Below the pieces are notes generated by a model. The model made no database searches. It had not been told where the DNA came from and saw only the letters and a list, made by a program, of their open reading frames with translations. Of a stretch of 51,061 bases of DNA, positions 41,664 to 49,449 are shown in pieces. Source of the stretch: an uncultured Bacteroidales bacterium (GTDB lineage Bacteria > Bacteroidota > Bacteroidia > Bacteroidales > Bacteroidaceae); contig CACZCZ010000016.1 in assembly GCA_902779845.1 (NCBI GenBank), positions 1-51,061 on the forward strand, in the 5' to 3' direction. Position 1 is the stretch's first letter, and the number at the start of each line of letters is the position of its first letter. The position numbers and the translations under genes are program-made.

Positions 41664-41793
41664 TCGACGTACATCGTGAAATCCTCGTGTCGTATGGTCA
41701 GTAAATCCACAATCGTGATTTACCCAACCACAATCTATTTACCCAACCATTTTAGGTGGTGCAAACTAGTAAGACCTGCCATGAGCCTCCTCG

Positions 41794-41868
41794 TATGCTT
41801 TTTTTACGGAACAGCCACTAAAAAATAAATATTTCTTAACAAGGATAGTCCGCACACCGCACAAACAG
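41794..41868 (-). repeat. Copy E of the recurrent upstream block
   Basis: On the minus strand: GTGCGG, GTGCG, TGTTAAGAAATATTT, then GGCTGTTCCGTAAAAA as in copy D. The -7 element is not preserved (GCATACG), so this may be a decayed promoter. The rest of 41664-41883 holds two copies of TTTACCCAACCA and no gene. Confidence 0.55.
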
Positions 41869-41883
41869 ATTCAAACTATCTTC

Positions 41884-43983
41884 TTAAATCTCATCTAATC
41901 CGAGTGACTTCAAATACTCATACGTTCCGTCGTAGAATTCCGGCTGGCGCGTGTGGTCCTCATGCCTGCCCTCTGGCACACAGATGATCATACCTTGTCG
42001 AGCACGCGTCATCAGGACTCGATAGGCATTCAGCTGATACGCCTGCGCCTCCTTCTGACGAATCTTCATCCATTTACTACCACGAAACGCATTGTGGTCC
42101 CACCCAGCAGGCGTATAGCGGAAATCGCCATCCCATACCAGACACGTCCAGTCGAGTTCTAAGCCCTGAATATCGAACTCTGTGGCAGCATCCTCCAAGA
42201 ATAATGAAGAACGCACATCCTTTTTGTCAGCCAAGAACCAACTCTCTATATCAGGTTGCAGGCGCACATCAATGGCCAAGGGCTTCAATCTGTAGGCTTG
42301 CGACGACACCACCAAGCCATAGCGCTCAGAACCGCGAGCCTTCTGCTCCAGCCACACTTTTGCCTTATCTAAGTCACGCGTCAAGATGATTGGATACTTG
42401 TCCCTAAACGATTGATACAACATTCTTGCCTGTTCCACATCTCGATCCAGCAAGCAATGAACAAATTTCGACAAGTTCTCAGCACGGAACGATCGCATCG
42501 ATACGGCCAGATGCAATTTGTCAACTTGCTTTGCATTGGGATTCTTACTCACCAATTCTGCGACGTTTCCTTCTGCATATTCCTTATCTGTCAGGTGCTT
42601 CGATAGATACACCTTCCAATCAGGAAACGTCTCGTTCACAGCACGAATCCATTCGCCGATTCCAGCTTCACCAGTATTGATTTCCTGCCCTCCGCCTACC
42701 AAGCATACGATAACGGCCCAGTCTTTTCTAAGGTCAAGTGACCAAATCAAGAATTCTGCTTCTGACATCGGGAAGTCAGGCACTTTCTTCATGCCGCCAC
42801 GACTACCGCCACGCGCCAACCAGCCTGCAAGATGCTCCAAGTCCCAAGAGCGCTGAGCCTCATCAAAGATGGCCACGTGCTCCACTTCGCCATGTCCTGC
42901 TGTATGATGAGCCACAGATTTCGTTTCGTCAATCTCCAATTTTCCATTCGCTATCGGCAACTTCAACTTTGCCAACATGTTTCCACGATAGCGATGGATT
43001 ATTTGTATGAACTGCGACACCTCACGCTTGGCATCTGTAATGTTGCATTTATTGCCCTTTTCGCGCTCTCGTCGTTGCTTATCCTTAGCCAAAGCAGCTG
43101 TCAACACCTTCACCAAAGGCCCATTTCCTGACAGATAAACAGCTAAATTGCGTTCGCCCCCAGGGTCGTTCTCAGCTTTGATAGATTGTTGTATAGCTAC
43201 ATTCAATCCCACCAACGTCTTTCCTGCGCCAGGCACACCTGTTACGAAGCAGATACTCTTCTCACCATTTTCCTTGCTATGGTTAATCACATCAAGCACA
43301 TACTGCGTAGTCTCTTCTAAGGCAGCTCCAGCCGCCTCATGACGTGTAATATCTTCCACAGAATGACTTTGATACAGCGCACTTGCTGCCTCGACAATAG
43401 TGGGCGTTGGCGCATATCGGCTAATTGCCCAATCCGCAAATTCTTCAAGAGAAGAGGGTTGTACTTGTTCACGTTCCAGCACCTCATCAATTAGTCTGCC
43501 CAGATTCTCAGCATTAGTCAAAAGTGGATTATAAATATGGTCATCATAAACCGAGAAACGAAGTTCGCGACTACTCTTTTTCGCTTCCGTAGCAACAAGA
43601 ATCGGGACTATCGTACGATGGTGACTGGCTAAATGGAAATTCTTCAAGTCTAATGCATAATCCATTACCTGTTCTACTGCCGACTGTAAATAAGCATCCT
43701 CACCTGCCTTAAACTCAATAGAAAAAACAATACCTCTCAACAGCACAACAACATCTATTCGCTTACCCAAACGAGGAATAGAATACTCGAAAATGATTTC
43801 TCCATTTTCATCTTTCCATGTCAACAACACCTGCTGCATAATCTCAATCTCCTCCGTCCACGCAAACTTCTGTTCAGCCACACTATCGCCTTCATCGTTG
43901 CGAGCGATCTTGCCAAAGATGTTATCTATGGAATCCTTGACAAATTCACTCAGAGATGATTTATAGAAATAACGATTAATCAT
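41884..43983 (-). CDS. Nuclease-helicase protein (PD-(D/E)XK + DUF2075 ATPase)
   Basis: A 699-residue protein. An N-terminal nuclease-like domain has RIDVVVLLRGIVFSIEFKAG (D and E-x-K) at about 74-95. An SF1-type DUF2075 helicase follows: Walker A VTGVPGAGKTLVGLN at about 245, Walker B AIFDEAQRSW, and C-terminal QLNAYRVLMTRARQGMIICV. Schlafen-type proteins of this build are linked to phage defence. I start at the ATG at 43983 (MINRYFYKSSL). Between KLKL and ETKSVAHH an in-frame word repeat (about 42935-42965, encoding PIANGKLEIDE) interrupts the loop. Alone in its transcript, with a TATCTTTA -7-like element near 44018. Confidence 0.78.
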   Translation of the reverse strand: MINRYFYKSSLSEFVKDSIDNIFGKIARNDEGDSVAEQKFAWTEEIEIMQQVLLTWKDENGEIIFEYSIPRLGKRIDVVVLLRGIVFSIEFKAGEDAYLQSAVEQVMDYALDLKNFHLASHHRTIVPILVATEAKKSSRELRFSVYDDHIYNPLLTNAENLGRLIDEVLEREQVQPSSLEEFADWAISRYAPTPTIVEAASALYQSHSVEDITRHEAAGAALEETTQYVLDVINHSKENGEKSICFVTGVPGAGKTLVGLNVAIQQSIKAENDPGGERNLAVYLSGNGPLVKVLTAALAKDKQRREREKGNKCNITDAKREVSQFIQIIHRYRGNMLAKLKLPIANGKLEIDETKSVAHHTAGHGEVEHVAIFDEAQRSWDLEHLAGWLARGGSRGGMKKVPDFPMSEAEFLIWSLDLRKDWAVIVCLVGGGQEINTGEAGIGEWIRAVNETFPDWKVYLSKHLTDKEYAEGNVAELVSKNPNAKQVDKLHLAVSMRSFRAENLSKFVHCLLDRDVEQARMLYQSFRDKYPIILTRDLDKAKVWLEQKARGSERYGLVVSSQAYRLKPLAIDVRLQPDIESWFLADKKDVRSSLFLEDAATEFDIQGLELDWTCLVWDGDFRYTPAGWDHNAFRGSKWMKIRQKEAQAYQLNAYRVLMTRARQGMIICVPEGRHEDHTRQPEFYDGTYEYLKSLGLDEI

Positions 43984-44124
43984 TGGCGAACCAGAGCAGC
44001 ATTTTGGGTGGTATGACTGGATAAAGATATAATGTTTATTTATAGGTATTGTGTGCAAAAATTGATAAAAAAGTTTTTGTTGAAAACAATACGAACACTA
44101 CACATGTTAAGTGTTCTCGCGATT

Positions 44125-44958
44125 CTACTTTTTAGTTTTGTTTTCCAATGCCTTTTTATTTTCACTTGCTAATCTGCGTTCCACCTTTTTCACATCCTCT
44201 GCAGGTGGTAGGTCTTCGGGGACGATGCCACGTTGGATGAGCATTTGGCGAACGGCTGCGTTGTTGTCAACATGCTCTTTGGTGATCTGTGTTTCACCTT
44301 GGAGATCTTTGGCCTGCACATTCACGCTCGTCATCTCAGCAGCAAAGTCCTTGGCTTTGATACTGATGGTTGGCAGGAAATCAGCTAAAGGACGAGAAGC
44401 TGGAACACCCATCTTACTTTTCATCACATTGGTGCTGAGACGGAAGAGGGCCTGGTCGCCTTTAGAACGGATGACAGCAAAACTCTTATCGTTGACACCA
44501 CGTTCATACAGAATACCTGAAAGTTTCTTCTCTGTTTCTTGCAATTTGGCACGAGCTTTTACTCGCTCTACTTCTAACAAACGCTGCTCTATGAGTTCTG
44601 CACGACGTGTCTGCACAGCGAAATAGGTCTGAGCAAAGGCAATCTGAGGCTTTCGCGGGTCACCATTCTGTGCCACAAGGTAACATGCATAGCGAGTGAG
44701 CATGATGTCATCTACCTCACGAATGGCCCCACTGCCCAACTCTACCTTTTTATTGACGTCAATAAAATGGTCTAATATATTCTGACCCACGTTCTCGCAG
44801 GCTTCTTTAGCCTTGGCTATTACCTTAGTAAAGTTCTGCCAAAGGCTGTAGCCAAGCAACTTCTGCAAGTCTCTTGCGCTCCAACATTCCACTTGGTTCA
44901 CTTCGCAAGCGGCCTGCTCATATTCTTGAAATAATGCTAATATCTCTTCCTTTTTCAT
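44125..44958 (-). CDS. dinD: DinD-family DNA-damage-inducible protein
   Basis: A 277-residue protein matching DinD along its length: [80 protein letters not shown]. coli DinD is SOS-induced and inhibits RecA filaments. I start at the ATG at 44958. A consensus -7 element (TATCTTTG at 44963-44970) sits only four bases upstream, so the message may be leaderless. No obvious LexA site was recognised. Confidence 0.85.
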   Translation of the reverse strand: MKKEEILALFQEYEQAACEVNQVECWSARDLQKLLGYSLWQNFTKVIAKAKEACENVGQNILDHFIDVNKKVELGSGAIREVDDIMLTRYACYLVAQNGDPRKPQIAFAQTYFAVQTRRAELIEQRLLEVERVKARAKLQETEKKLSGILYERGVNDKSFAVIRSKGDQALFRLSTNVMKSKMGVPASRPLADFLPTISIKAKDFAAEMTSVNVQAKDLQGETQITKEHVDNNAAVRQMLIQRGIVPEDLPPAEDVKKVERRLASENKKALENKTKK

Positions 44959-44962
44959 GTCG

Positions 44963-44970
44963 CAAAGATA
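44963..44970 (-). promoter_or_regulatory. -7 element immediately upstream of dinD
   Basis: TATCTTTG on the minus strand. Transcription would start at or within a few bases of the ATG at 44958. Confidence 0.4.
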
Positions 44971-45093
44971 ATGGTTTTCTTTCAAACTCTGCCAGTAATC
45001 TTTAAAAAACAGCTAAAACGGGCGCTCAATTAACCGAATTTTACGGAAAAAGAGCGGAAAGGTGGCTTTTATCGGCTTATGGACAGAAAATTA

Positions 45094-45125
45094 TTTGGCG
45101 TTTCACTCATTTACCCGTATCTTTG
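45094..45125 (+). promoter_or_regulatory. Promoter of the AlkD-like gene
   Basis: -33 TTTGG at 45094-45098 and -7 TATCTTTG at 45118-45125 with 19 bases between them, and a start codon 17 bases further. Divergent from dinD. Confidence 0.6.
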
Positions 45126-45141
45126 CGGGCAGTTAGATGTC

Positions 45142-45972
45142 ATGACAACAGCCAAGGAGATCATCGCACACATGGAATCGCTGCACAACGAGGAGCAGCG
45201 ACGGGTGCTCATGGGCTTTTTCAAGACAGGGCCGGGAGAGTATGGTGAAGGGGATGAGTTCCTGGGGCTGAAGGTGCCACAGACAAGAAGTGTGGTGAGC
45301 GCCGTTTGGAAGGACTTACCGCTCGGCGAGGTGCCTGAACTGCTGATGAACAGATGGCATGAGGTAAGGCTCTGCGGACTGCTGGTGTTGGTGGCGAAAT
45401 TCGAGAAATTAGCGACGAAACGGCTTGAAAATGACGAGAAAGCGATACATGGTCGGGACGAGATCGTGACGATGTATCTGCAATATGCGGAACAGGCCAA
45501 CAACTGGGACCTTGTAGATCTGTCCGTACACAAGATTCTGGGCCATTGGCTGCTGTTGCCGAGCAAGCTGGGAAGGTCGGAATCACAGAAAGACGGAGCT
45601 GCGGGAAGGTCTCAGAACTTTGACAATCAAGACTATAAGATAAAGGTCCTGGATGAGCTGGCCCAGAGCCCGTGCCTCTGGAAACAGCGAATGAGCATCG
45701 TCTGCTCGTGGAAGACAACTCAGATGGGCGACCCGTCGTGGTGCCTGCGCTATGCCGAGATTCATCTGCACCATCAGCACGACCTCATGCACAAGGCTGT
45801 GGGCTGGATGCTTCGTGAGATGGGCAAGCGAGTGAGCATGAGCCTGCTTCGCGATTTTCTGCGACAGCACGCTCATGAGATGCCTCGCACCATGTTGCGC
45901 TACGCTATCGAGAAGATGACGGAGCAAGAGCGGCTGGAGTGGATGAGCATCCCTGTTGTGAAGAGAAAGTGA
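45142..45972 (+). CDS. AlkD-like DNA alkylation repair protein with in-frame insertion
   Basis: A 276-residue HEAT-repeat-type glycosylase-family protein (MGFFKTGPGEYGEGDEFLGL, NNWDLVDLSVHKILGHWLL, LWKQRMSIVCSWKTTQMGD, DLMHKAVGWMLREMGKRV). AlkD enzymes remove N3- and N7-alkylated bases without flipping them. About 28 extra residues (45562-45648, SKLGRSESQKDGAAGRSQN...) separate HWLLLP from DELAQSPCLW, a place where the family has no insertion. I start at the ATG at 45142 (MTTAKEII) behind the promoter; the open frame runs further upstream. Confidence 0.85.
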   Translation: MTTAKEIIAHMESLHNEEQRRVLMGFFKTGPGEYGEGDEFLGLKVPQTRSVVSAVWKDLPLGEVPELLMNRWHEVRLCGLLVLVAKFEKLATKRLENDEKAIHGRDEIVTMYLQYAEQANNWDLVDLSVHKILGHWLLLPSKLGRSESQKDGAAGRSQNFDNQDYKIKVLDELAQSPCLWKQRMSIVCSWKTTQMGDPSWCLRYAEIHLHHQHDLMHKAVGWMLREMGKRVSMSLLRDFLRQHAHEMPRTMLRYAIEKMTEQERLEWMSIPVVKRK

Positions 45973-46167
45973 GCATGGTATATGCGCTCGGTCATCGCCG
46001 CTCCTTGCCGTGTTGTGTTCCTACTTTTTTAGGCATGAATGAGTACACGGTCCTGCGCGTCAGGTTCGCAACTGATGCGCTAACAATATTTTTACATTAT
46101 TGGAAAGGAGGCGTTGATATAATAAGATAAGGTTTACACACGCGCGCGTGCGTGAAATTTTCTATAT

Positions 46168-46267
46168 AAAAACCTACATACCTACATACTTACATATTTA
46201 TAAGTTTATTATCAATAAATTAGATGGGTGTAGGTTGTGGTGTAGGTTAGGTAAAAAGGTGTAGGTT
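46168..46267. repeat. Left end: terminal inverted repeat and three iterons
   Basis: 19-bp terminal repeat at 46168-46186; exact iterons GGTGTAGGTT at 46227-46236, 46239-46248 and 46258-46267. The 45973-46170 stretch outside the unit holds a run of alternating CG (46140-46152) and no gene. Confidence 0.75.
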
Positions 46268-46301
46268 TTAACGTATTTTAAGGCAATTACACGCCAAAAT
46301 A

Positions 46302-46333
46302 TTTGGATTTTCCAAGAAAATGTTGTATATTTG
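46302..46333 (+). promoter_or_regulatory. Promoter of the DUF6078-like gene
   Basis: -33 TTTGG at 46302-46306 and -7 TATATTTG at 46326-46333 with 19 bases between. It starts 35 bases beyond the last iteron, so iteron binding could control it. Confidence 0.65.
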
Positions 46334-46365
46334 CAGCGTTATTAAAACCGATAATAAATCAAAGT

Positions 46366-46833
46366 ATGATGAAGAAACTTTCCTACAAAGATGCGCCCCG
46401 CGACTGGGCCATCTGCTTCCAGAACGACTGTCCTCTCAGCGACCGCTGCCTGCGCCATGCTGTAGCGCAGCTGGCACCCTCTACCCTCACCCATCACGTC
46501 ACCGTGCTGCCCGCCGCACGTCAGGGTGATCAGTGCAGCCTCTTCGCATCCACCGAACCTGTCCGCATCGCCCGCGGCATGACGGGCATCATGAAGGGCA
46601 TCCCCTCCGGAAAGGCCACGGATCTCCGAAAAGAGCTCTATAACATCTTCGGCAGCTGTGCCCACTTCTACCGCTACCGCTCCGGACGCTATCCCGTGAC
46701 ACCCGAGCTGCAGAAGAGCGTCGCCCGCCTCTTCCACAAGCATGGCATCGAGACCGAGCCCCACTACGACGAAACCACCCTCTCCTATTACTTCCTCAAA
46801 GTGCCCCATGCGACAACACAACAGGAAGCATAG
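46366..46833 (+). CDS. DUF6078-like protein
   Basis: A 155-residue cytoplasmic protein; the first of two adjacent ATGs is at 46366 and a good promoter lies upstream. Features: CFQNDCPLSDRCLRH (three cysteines at about 13, 18 and 24), ARQGDQCSLFAS, MTGIMKGIPSGKATDLRKEL and FGSCAHFYRYRSGRYPVT. The cysteines could bind a metal. I believe this is the DUF6078 family, which I recall next to VirE-type genes in Bacteroidales, but could not check. A small regulator or a DNA-binding protein for the iterons are plausible roles; there is no direct evidence. Confidence 0.6.
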   Translation: MMKKLSYKDAPRDWAICFQNDCPLSDRCLRHAVAQLAPSTLTHHVTVLPAARQGDQCSLFASTEPVRIARGMTGIMKGIPSGKATDLRKELYNIFGSCAHFYRYRSGRYPVTPELQKSVARLFHKHGIETEPHYDETTLSYYFLKVPHATTQQEA

Positions 46834-46836
46834 GTT

Positions 46837-46921
46837 TTTCTCACTAGTGAGAAACATTTTTCTCACATGTGAGAAAACATTTTATCACGTGTGAGAAAAC
46901 ATTTTATCACATGTGAGAAAA
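46837..46921. repeat. Four tandem palindromes with 22-bp period
   Basis: TTTCTCACTAGTGAGAAA (46837-46854), TTTTCTCACATGTGAGAAAA (46858-46877), TTTTATCACGTGTGAGAAAA (46880-46899) and TTTTATCACATGTGAGAAAA (46902-46921). The spacing of two DNA turns puts all four on one face. Position between the two genes of the unit. Confidence 0.9.
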
Positions 46922-46936
46922 TACAAATCCCTTGCT

Positions 46937-47046
46937 CCTTAACTCCTTAACTCCTTAAACACCTTAAACTCTTAAACTCTTAAACCCTTAAACTCCTTAA
47001 CTCCTTAAACTCTTAAACTCCTTAACTCCTTAAACTCCTTAAACTC
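46937..47046. repeat. Tandem CTTAA(A)CTC word repeat before the VirE-type gene
   Basis: About 14 units of 7-9 bases (CTTAACTC, CTTAAACTC, CTTAAACCC) fill 110 bases and end seven bases before the start codon at 47053. Change in unit number would alter the leader of the downstream gene. Confidence 0.85.
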
Positions 47047-47052
47047 AATCAC

Positions 47053-49173
47053 ATGAAAGTATCAAGCATAAGAACAGACAAGAATGGTCAGCAGTTCCTG
47101 AAGAACTACGAATTCGGAGCCTTCCTCGACCGCATCAAGACAGACACGGCCAGTTTTCTCATCGGCTTCCTGCGCGACGAGGCCAGCCCTGAAGCGCCCA
47201 CGCGCTACCGCCACTACCACGACATCCCGCACATCTGCGTACCCATGGAACTGCGCCGACAGGAGAACGGTGCCATCGGCATGAGTGTCTTCAACGGACT
47301 GGTAGTCCTGGAGGTGCGACAGGTGATGAGCCAGAAGGCCTGCGAGGCCGTCAAGCGCGCCGCGATGGTTCTGCCGACAACGCTGGCAGCCTTCATAGGA
47401 GCCAGCGGACACGAGGTCATCATCCTCGTGCGTGTGGCACGTGCCGACGGCACACTGCCCGCCTCCGAGGTGGAAGCCGAGCCGTTCTACGCTCTGGCCT
47501 ACAAGCAAGTGGCACATCTCTATGACGCCACGCTGCCCCAGCGCGTCACCCGGATGACACCCACACCACGACACACCTTCCTGCTGCCCCTCGACAAATC
47601 GCCGCTCACGAACCCCGAGGCCGTACCGTTCCGCATCAACGCCACCGGCAATACGACAATCGATGACCAGGCTGACGAGCACCTGCTCGCGCTGCCTGAA
47701 CGCCGCGATGTACAGGAGGAGGACATGACAGCGTACTCGAACTACGAACGGGCCTACAGAGATGCCATCCAACGCGTGGCTGCGCACCTGGGCAACCCCA
47801 AGCGATGGGGAACGAAATGGTACAAGGCCTTCGTCACGGGGATGGCCACGGAACTCTATCGCGCGGCCTGGCCACAGGAGGAAGCGGTGTGCCATCTGTG
47901 GGGACACCTGACTTTCAAGGATGAGCCGGGACTGACCGAAGATTTCGTGCGCCGCACCGTGGAAGCAGTCTATGAAGAAGAGCAGACACTGAAGCACCGC
48001 CAAGACCTCGCAAGAGAAACCGAAGAGCCTGTGATGCAGCAGATTATACGTCGAATGGAGGACCGCTACGTATTCCGCCATAACACCATCATGGGCTACA
48101 CCGAATACCGCGCCAACCACACTTGGGTGACGCCCTGGCAACCCGTGACACCGCAGGTCATCAACACGTTCACCACCGACTTGTTGCTGGCCGGCCTGAA
48201 CCTGAACAACCACGACGTGCAGTACTACGTCAACTCCACCCGCATCCGCAAGTACAACCCCATCGAGGACTACCTCATGCAAACGGGCAAGTGGGACAAA
48301 CGCGACCACATACGCGCCCTCGCCGCCACCGTGCCCACACGCAACCAAGCACAATGGGCCGACTGGTTCCACACATGGTTCCTGGCGATGGTGGCCCAGT
48401 GGCAGGGCCGCGACCGCCGCTACGGCAACGCCATCGTGCCGCTGCTCATCTCCGACCAGGGCATGCACAAGAGTGCCTTCTGCCGCCTGCTGCTGCCGCC
48501 CGAACTGAGGTCATGGGGATATATGGACAACCTCTCGCTGGCCGAGGAGCGGCCTGTACACCTGGCCATGTCGCAAATGCTGATCATCAACCTCGACGAG
48601 TTCAACCGCATCTCGCCCCTGAAGCAGCAAGGCTTCCTGAAGAATATCCTGCAACTGCCGTCAGTGAAGGTAAAGCGTCCCTATTCCAGATATACCGTAG
48701 AGGTGCCGCGACTGGCATCGTTCATCGCTACGACAAACATGGCCGACGTGCTCCACGACCCCACGGGCAGCCGCCGCTTCCTGGGCATCGAAGTCACAGG
48801 CAGCATCGATGTCAGCCAGACACCCAACTACGCGCAGCTGTTCGCACAGGCAATGGAGGAACTGGACAGCGGCGCACGCTACTGGTTCAACGATGAAGAG
48901 ACGAAGGTCATCATGGCTCACAACCGTAAGTTCCAGCAGCTAAGCAGCGTCGAGCAGTTCTTCCATGAGTTCTTTGAGCCTACCCTGCCGGAGGATCCCG
49001 AGGCGGAGTGGCTCTCCGTTGCCGCCCTGATGATGATTATTAAGGAGCGTGCCGGAGCCAGTTTCAAGGCGCCTGCCCTCAACGCCTTCGGTCGCACCCT
49101 CAACGGACTGCCCGAGCTCGTACACAGACGCTCAAAAAATGGAAGCGAATATTGTGTGAAGCGCCTGTTTTAG
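47053..49173 (+). CDS. VirE/VapE-type primase-helicase (BT4734-like N-terminus)
   Basis: A 706-residue protein. The N-terminal 170 residues resemble the BT4734/BF3469-like domain found before VirE helicases in Bacteroidales. The ATPase domain is at about 420-610: a variant P-loop ISDQGMHKSAFC at 466-477, in which H472 replaces the usual glycine before KS; Walker B MLIINLDEFNR with D515 and E516; and FIATTNMADVLHDPTGSRRF. The tail is a winged-helix-like part (SVAALMMIIKERAGASF). Relatives are encoded on phages, islands and satellites and act in replication. Start is the ATG at 47053, directly behind the tandem word repeat. Confidence 0.82.
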   Translation: MKVSSIRTDKNGQQFLKNYEFGAFLDRIKTDTASFLIGFLRDEASPEAPTRYRHYHDIPHICVPMELRRQENGAIGMSVFNGLVVLEVRQVMSQKACEAVKRAAMVLPTTLAAFIGASGHEVIILVRVARADGTLPASEVEAEPFYALAYKQVAHLYDATLPQRVTRMTPTPRHTFLLPLDKSPLTNPEAVPFRINATGNTTIDDQADEHLLALPERRDVQEEDMTAYSNYERAYRDAIQRVAAHLGNPKRWGTKWYKAFVTGMATELYRAAWPQEEAVCHLWGHLTFKDEPGLTEDFVRRTVEAVYEEEQTLKHRQDLARETEEPVMQQIIRRMEDRYVFRHNTIMGYTEYRANHTWVTPWQPVTPQVINTFTTDLLLAGLNLNNHDVQYYVNSTRIRKYNPIEDYLMQTGKWDKRDHIRALAATVPTRNQAQWADWFHTWFLAMVAQWQGRDRRYGNAIVPLLISDQGMHKSAFCRLLLPPELRSWGYMDNLSLAEERPVHLAMSQMLIINLDEFNRISPLKQQGFLKNILQLPSVKVKRPYSRYTVEVPRLASFIATTNMADVLHDPTGSRRFLGIEVTGSIDVSQTPNYAQLFAQAMEELDSGARYWFNDEETKVIMAHNRKFQQLSSVEQFFHEFFEPTLPEDPEAEWLSVAALMMIIKERAGASFKAPALNAFGRTLNGLPELVHRRSKNGSEYCVKRLF

Positions 49174-49178
49174 CCCAA

Positions 49179-49278
49179 AACCTACACCTTGCGACCCTAC
49201 CTACACCCGAACCTACACTCGCATACGGCTCTATAAACCATATAGTTATCCTATGCGGGTGTAGGTATGTAGGTTTTT
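49179..49278. repeat. Right end: three inverted iterons, hairpin and terminal inverted repeat
   Basis: AACCTACACC at 49179-49188 (exact complement of the left iteron), TACCTACACC at 49198-49207 and AACCTACACT at 49210-49219 (one change each), then GGTGTAGGTA at 49258-49267 within the 19-bp terminal repeat (49260-49278). 49211-49225 and 49252-49266 pair over 15 bp (14 matches) with a further CTATA/TATAG inside, and six Ts follow at 49274-49279. The hairpin may also end the primase transcript. Confidence 0.75.
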
Positions 49279-49449
49279 TCAGGCAAAAATCATATATAGG
49301 TCTCCCACATCAGGCCGCTGTGCCATCCAGTCACTGCTCTAAAGTCACATAAGAAAAGAAAATTTTTCTCCATTATAGTTTTCTGTGGACAACGGGACTC
49401 TATTTGAGGGAAAAAGGTTATCTTTGCACCATCAAACACTATAGAACCT

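Larger units (their letters stand above)
46168..49278. mobile_element. 3.1-kb unit with 19-bp terminal inverted repeats, iterons and a primase-helicase
   Basis: AAAAACCTACATACCTACA at 46168-46186 is repeated as an exact inverted copy at 49260-49278. Just inside each end are three copies of a 10-base iteron: GGTGTAGGTT on the left, its complement on the right. Between them lie a DUF6078-like gene, four 22-bp palindromes, a tandem word repeat and a VirE-type primase-helicase gene. No transposase, integrase or target-site duplication is recognisable. The symmetry suggests a discrete mobile or replicating unit; the definition of its ends is inference. Confidence 0.65.

Noticed and set aside
46030-46080. 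tRNA-like GGTTCGCAACTGATGC
   Set aside because: No acceptor stem or anticodon arm can be built around it.
46136-46154. Alternating CG/AC tract as a special structure (Z-DNA or origin)
   Set aside because: Only 19 bases and outside the repeat-bounded unit; no further sign of an origin.
49211-49279. Right-end hairpin as a simple terminator only
   Set aside because: It may end the transcript, but the exact 19-bp match to the left end and the iterons are not explained by termination alone, so it is kept as part of the mobile unit.
46160-49290. A target-site duplication for the 3.1-kb unit
   Set aside because: The bases flanking the two terminal repeats do not match each other.
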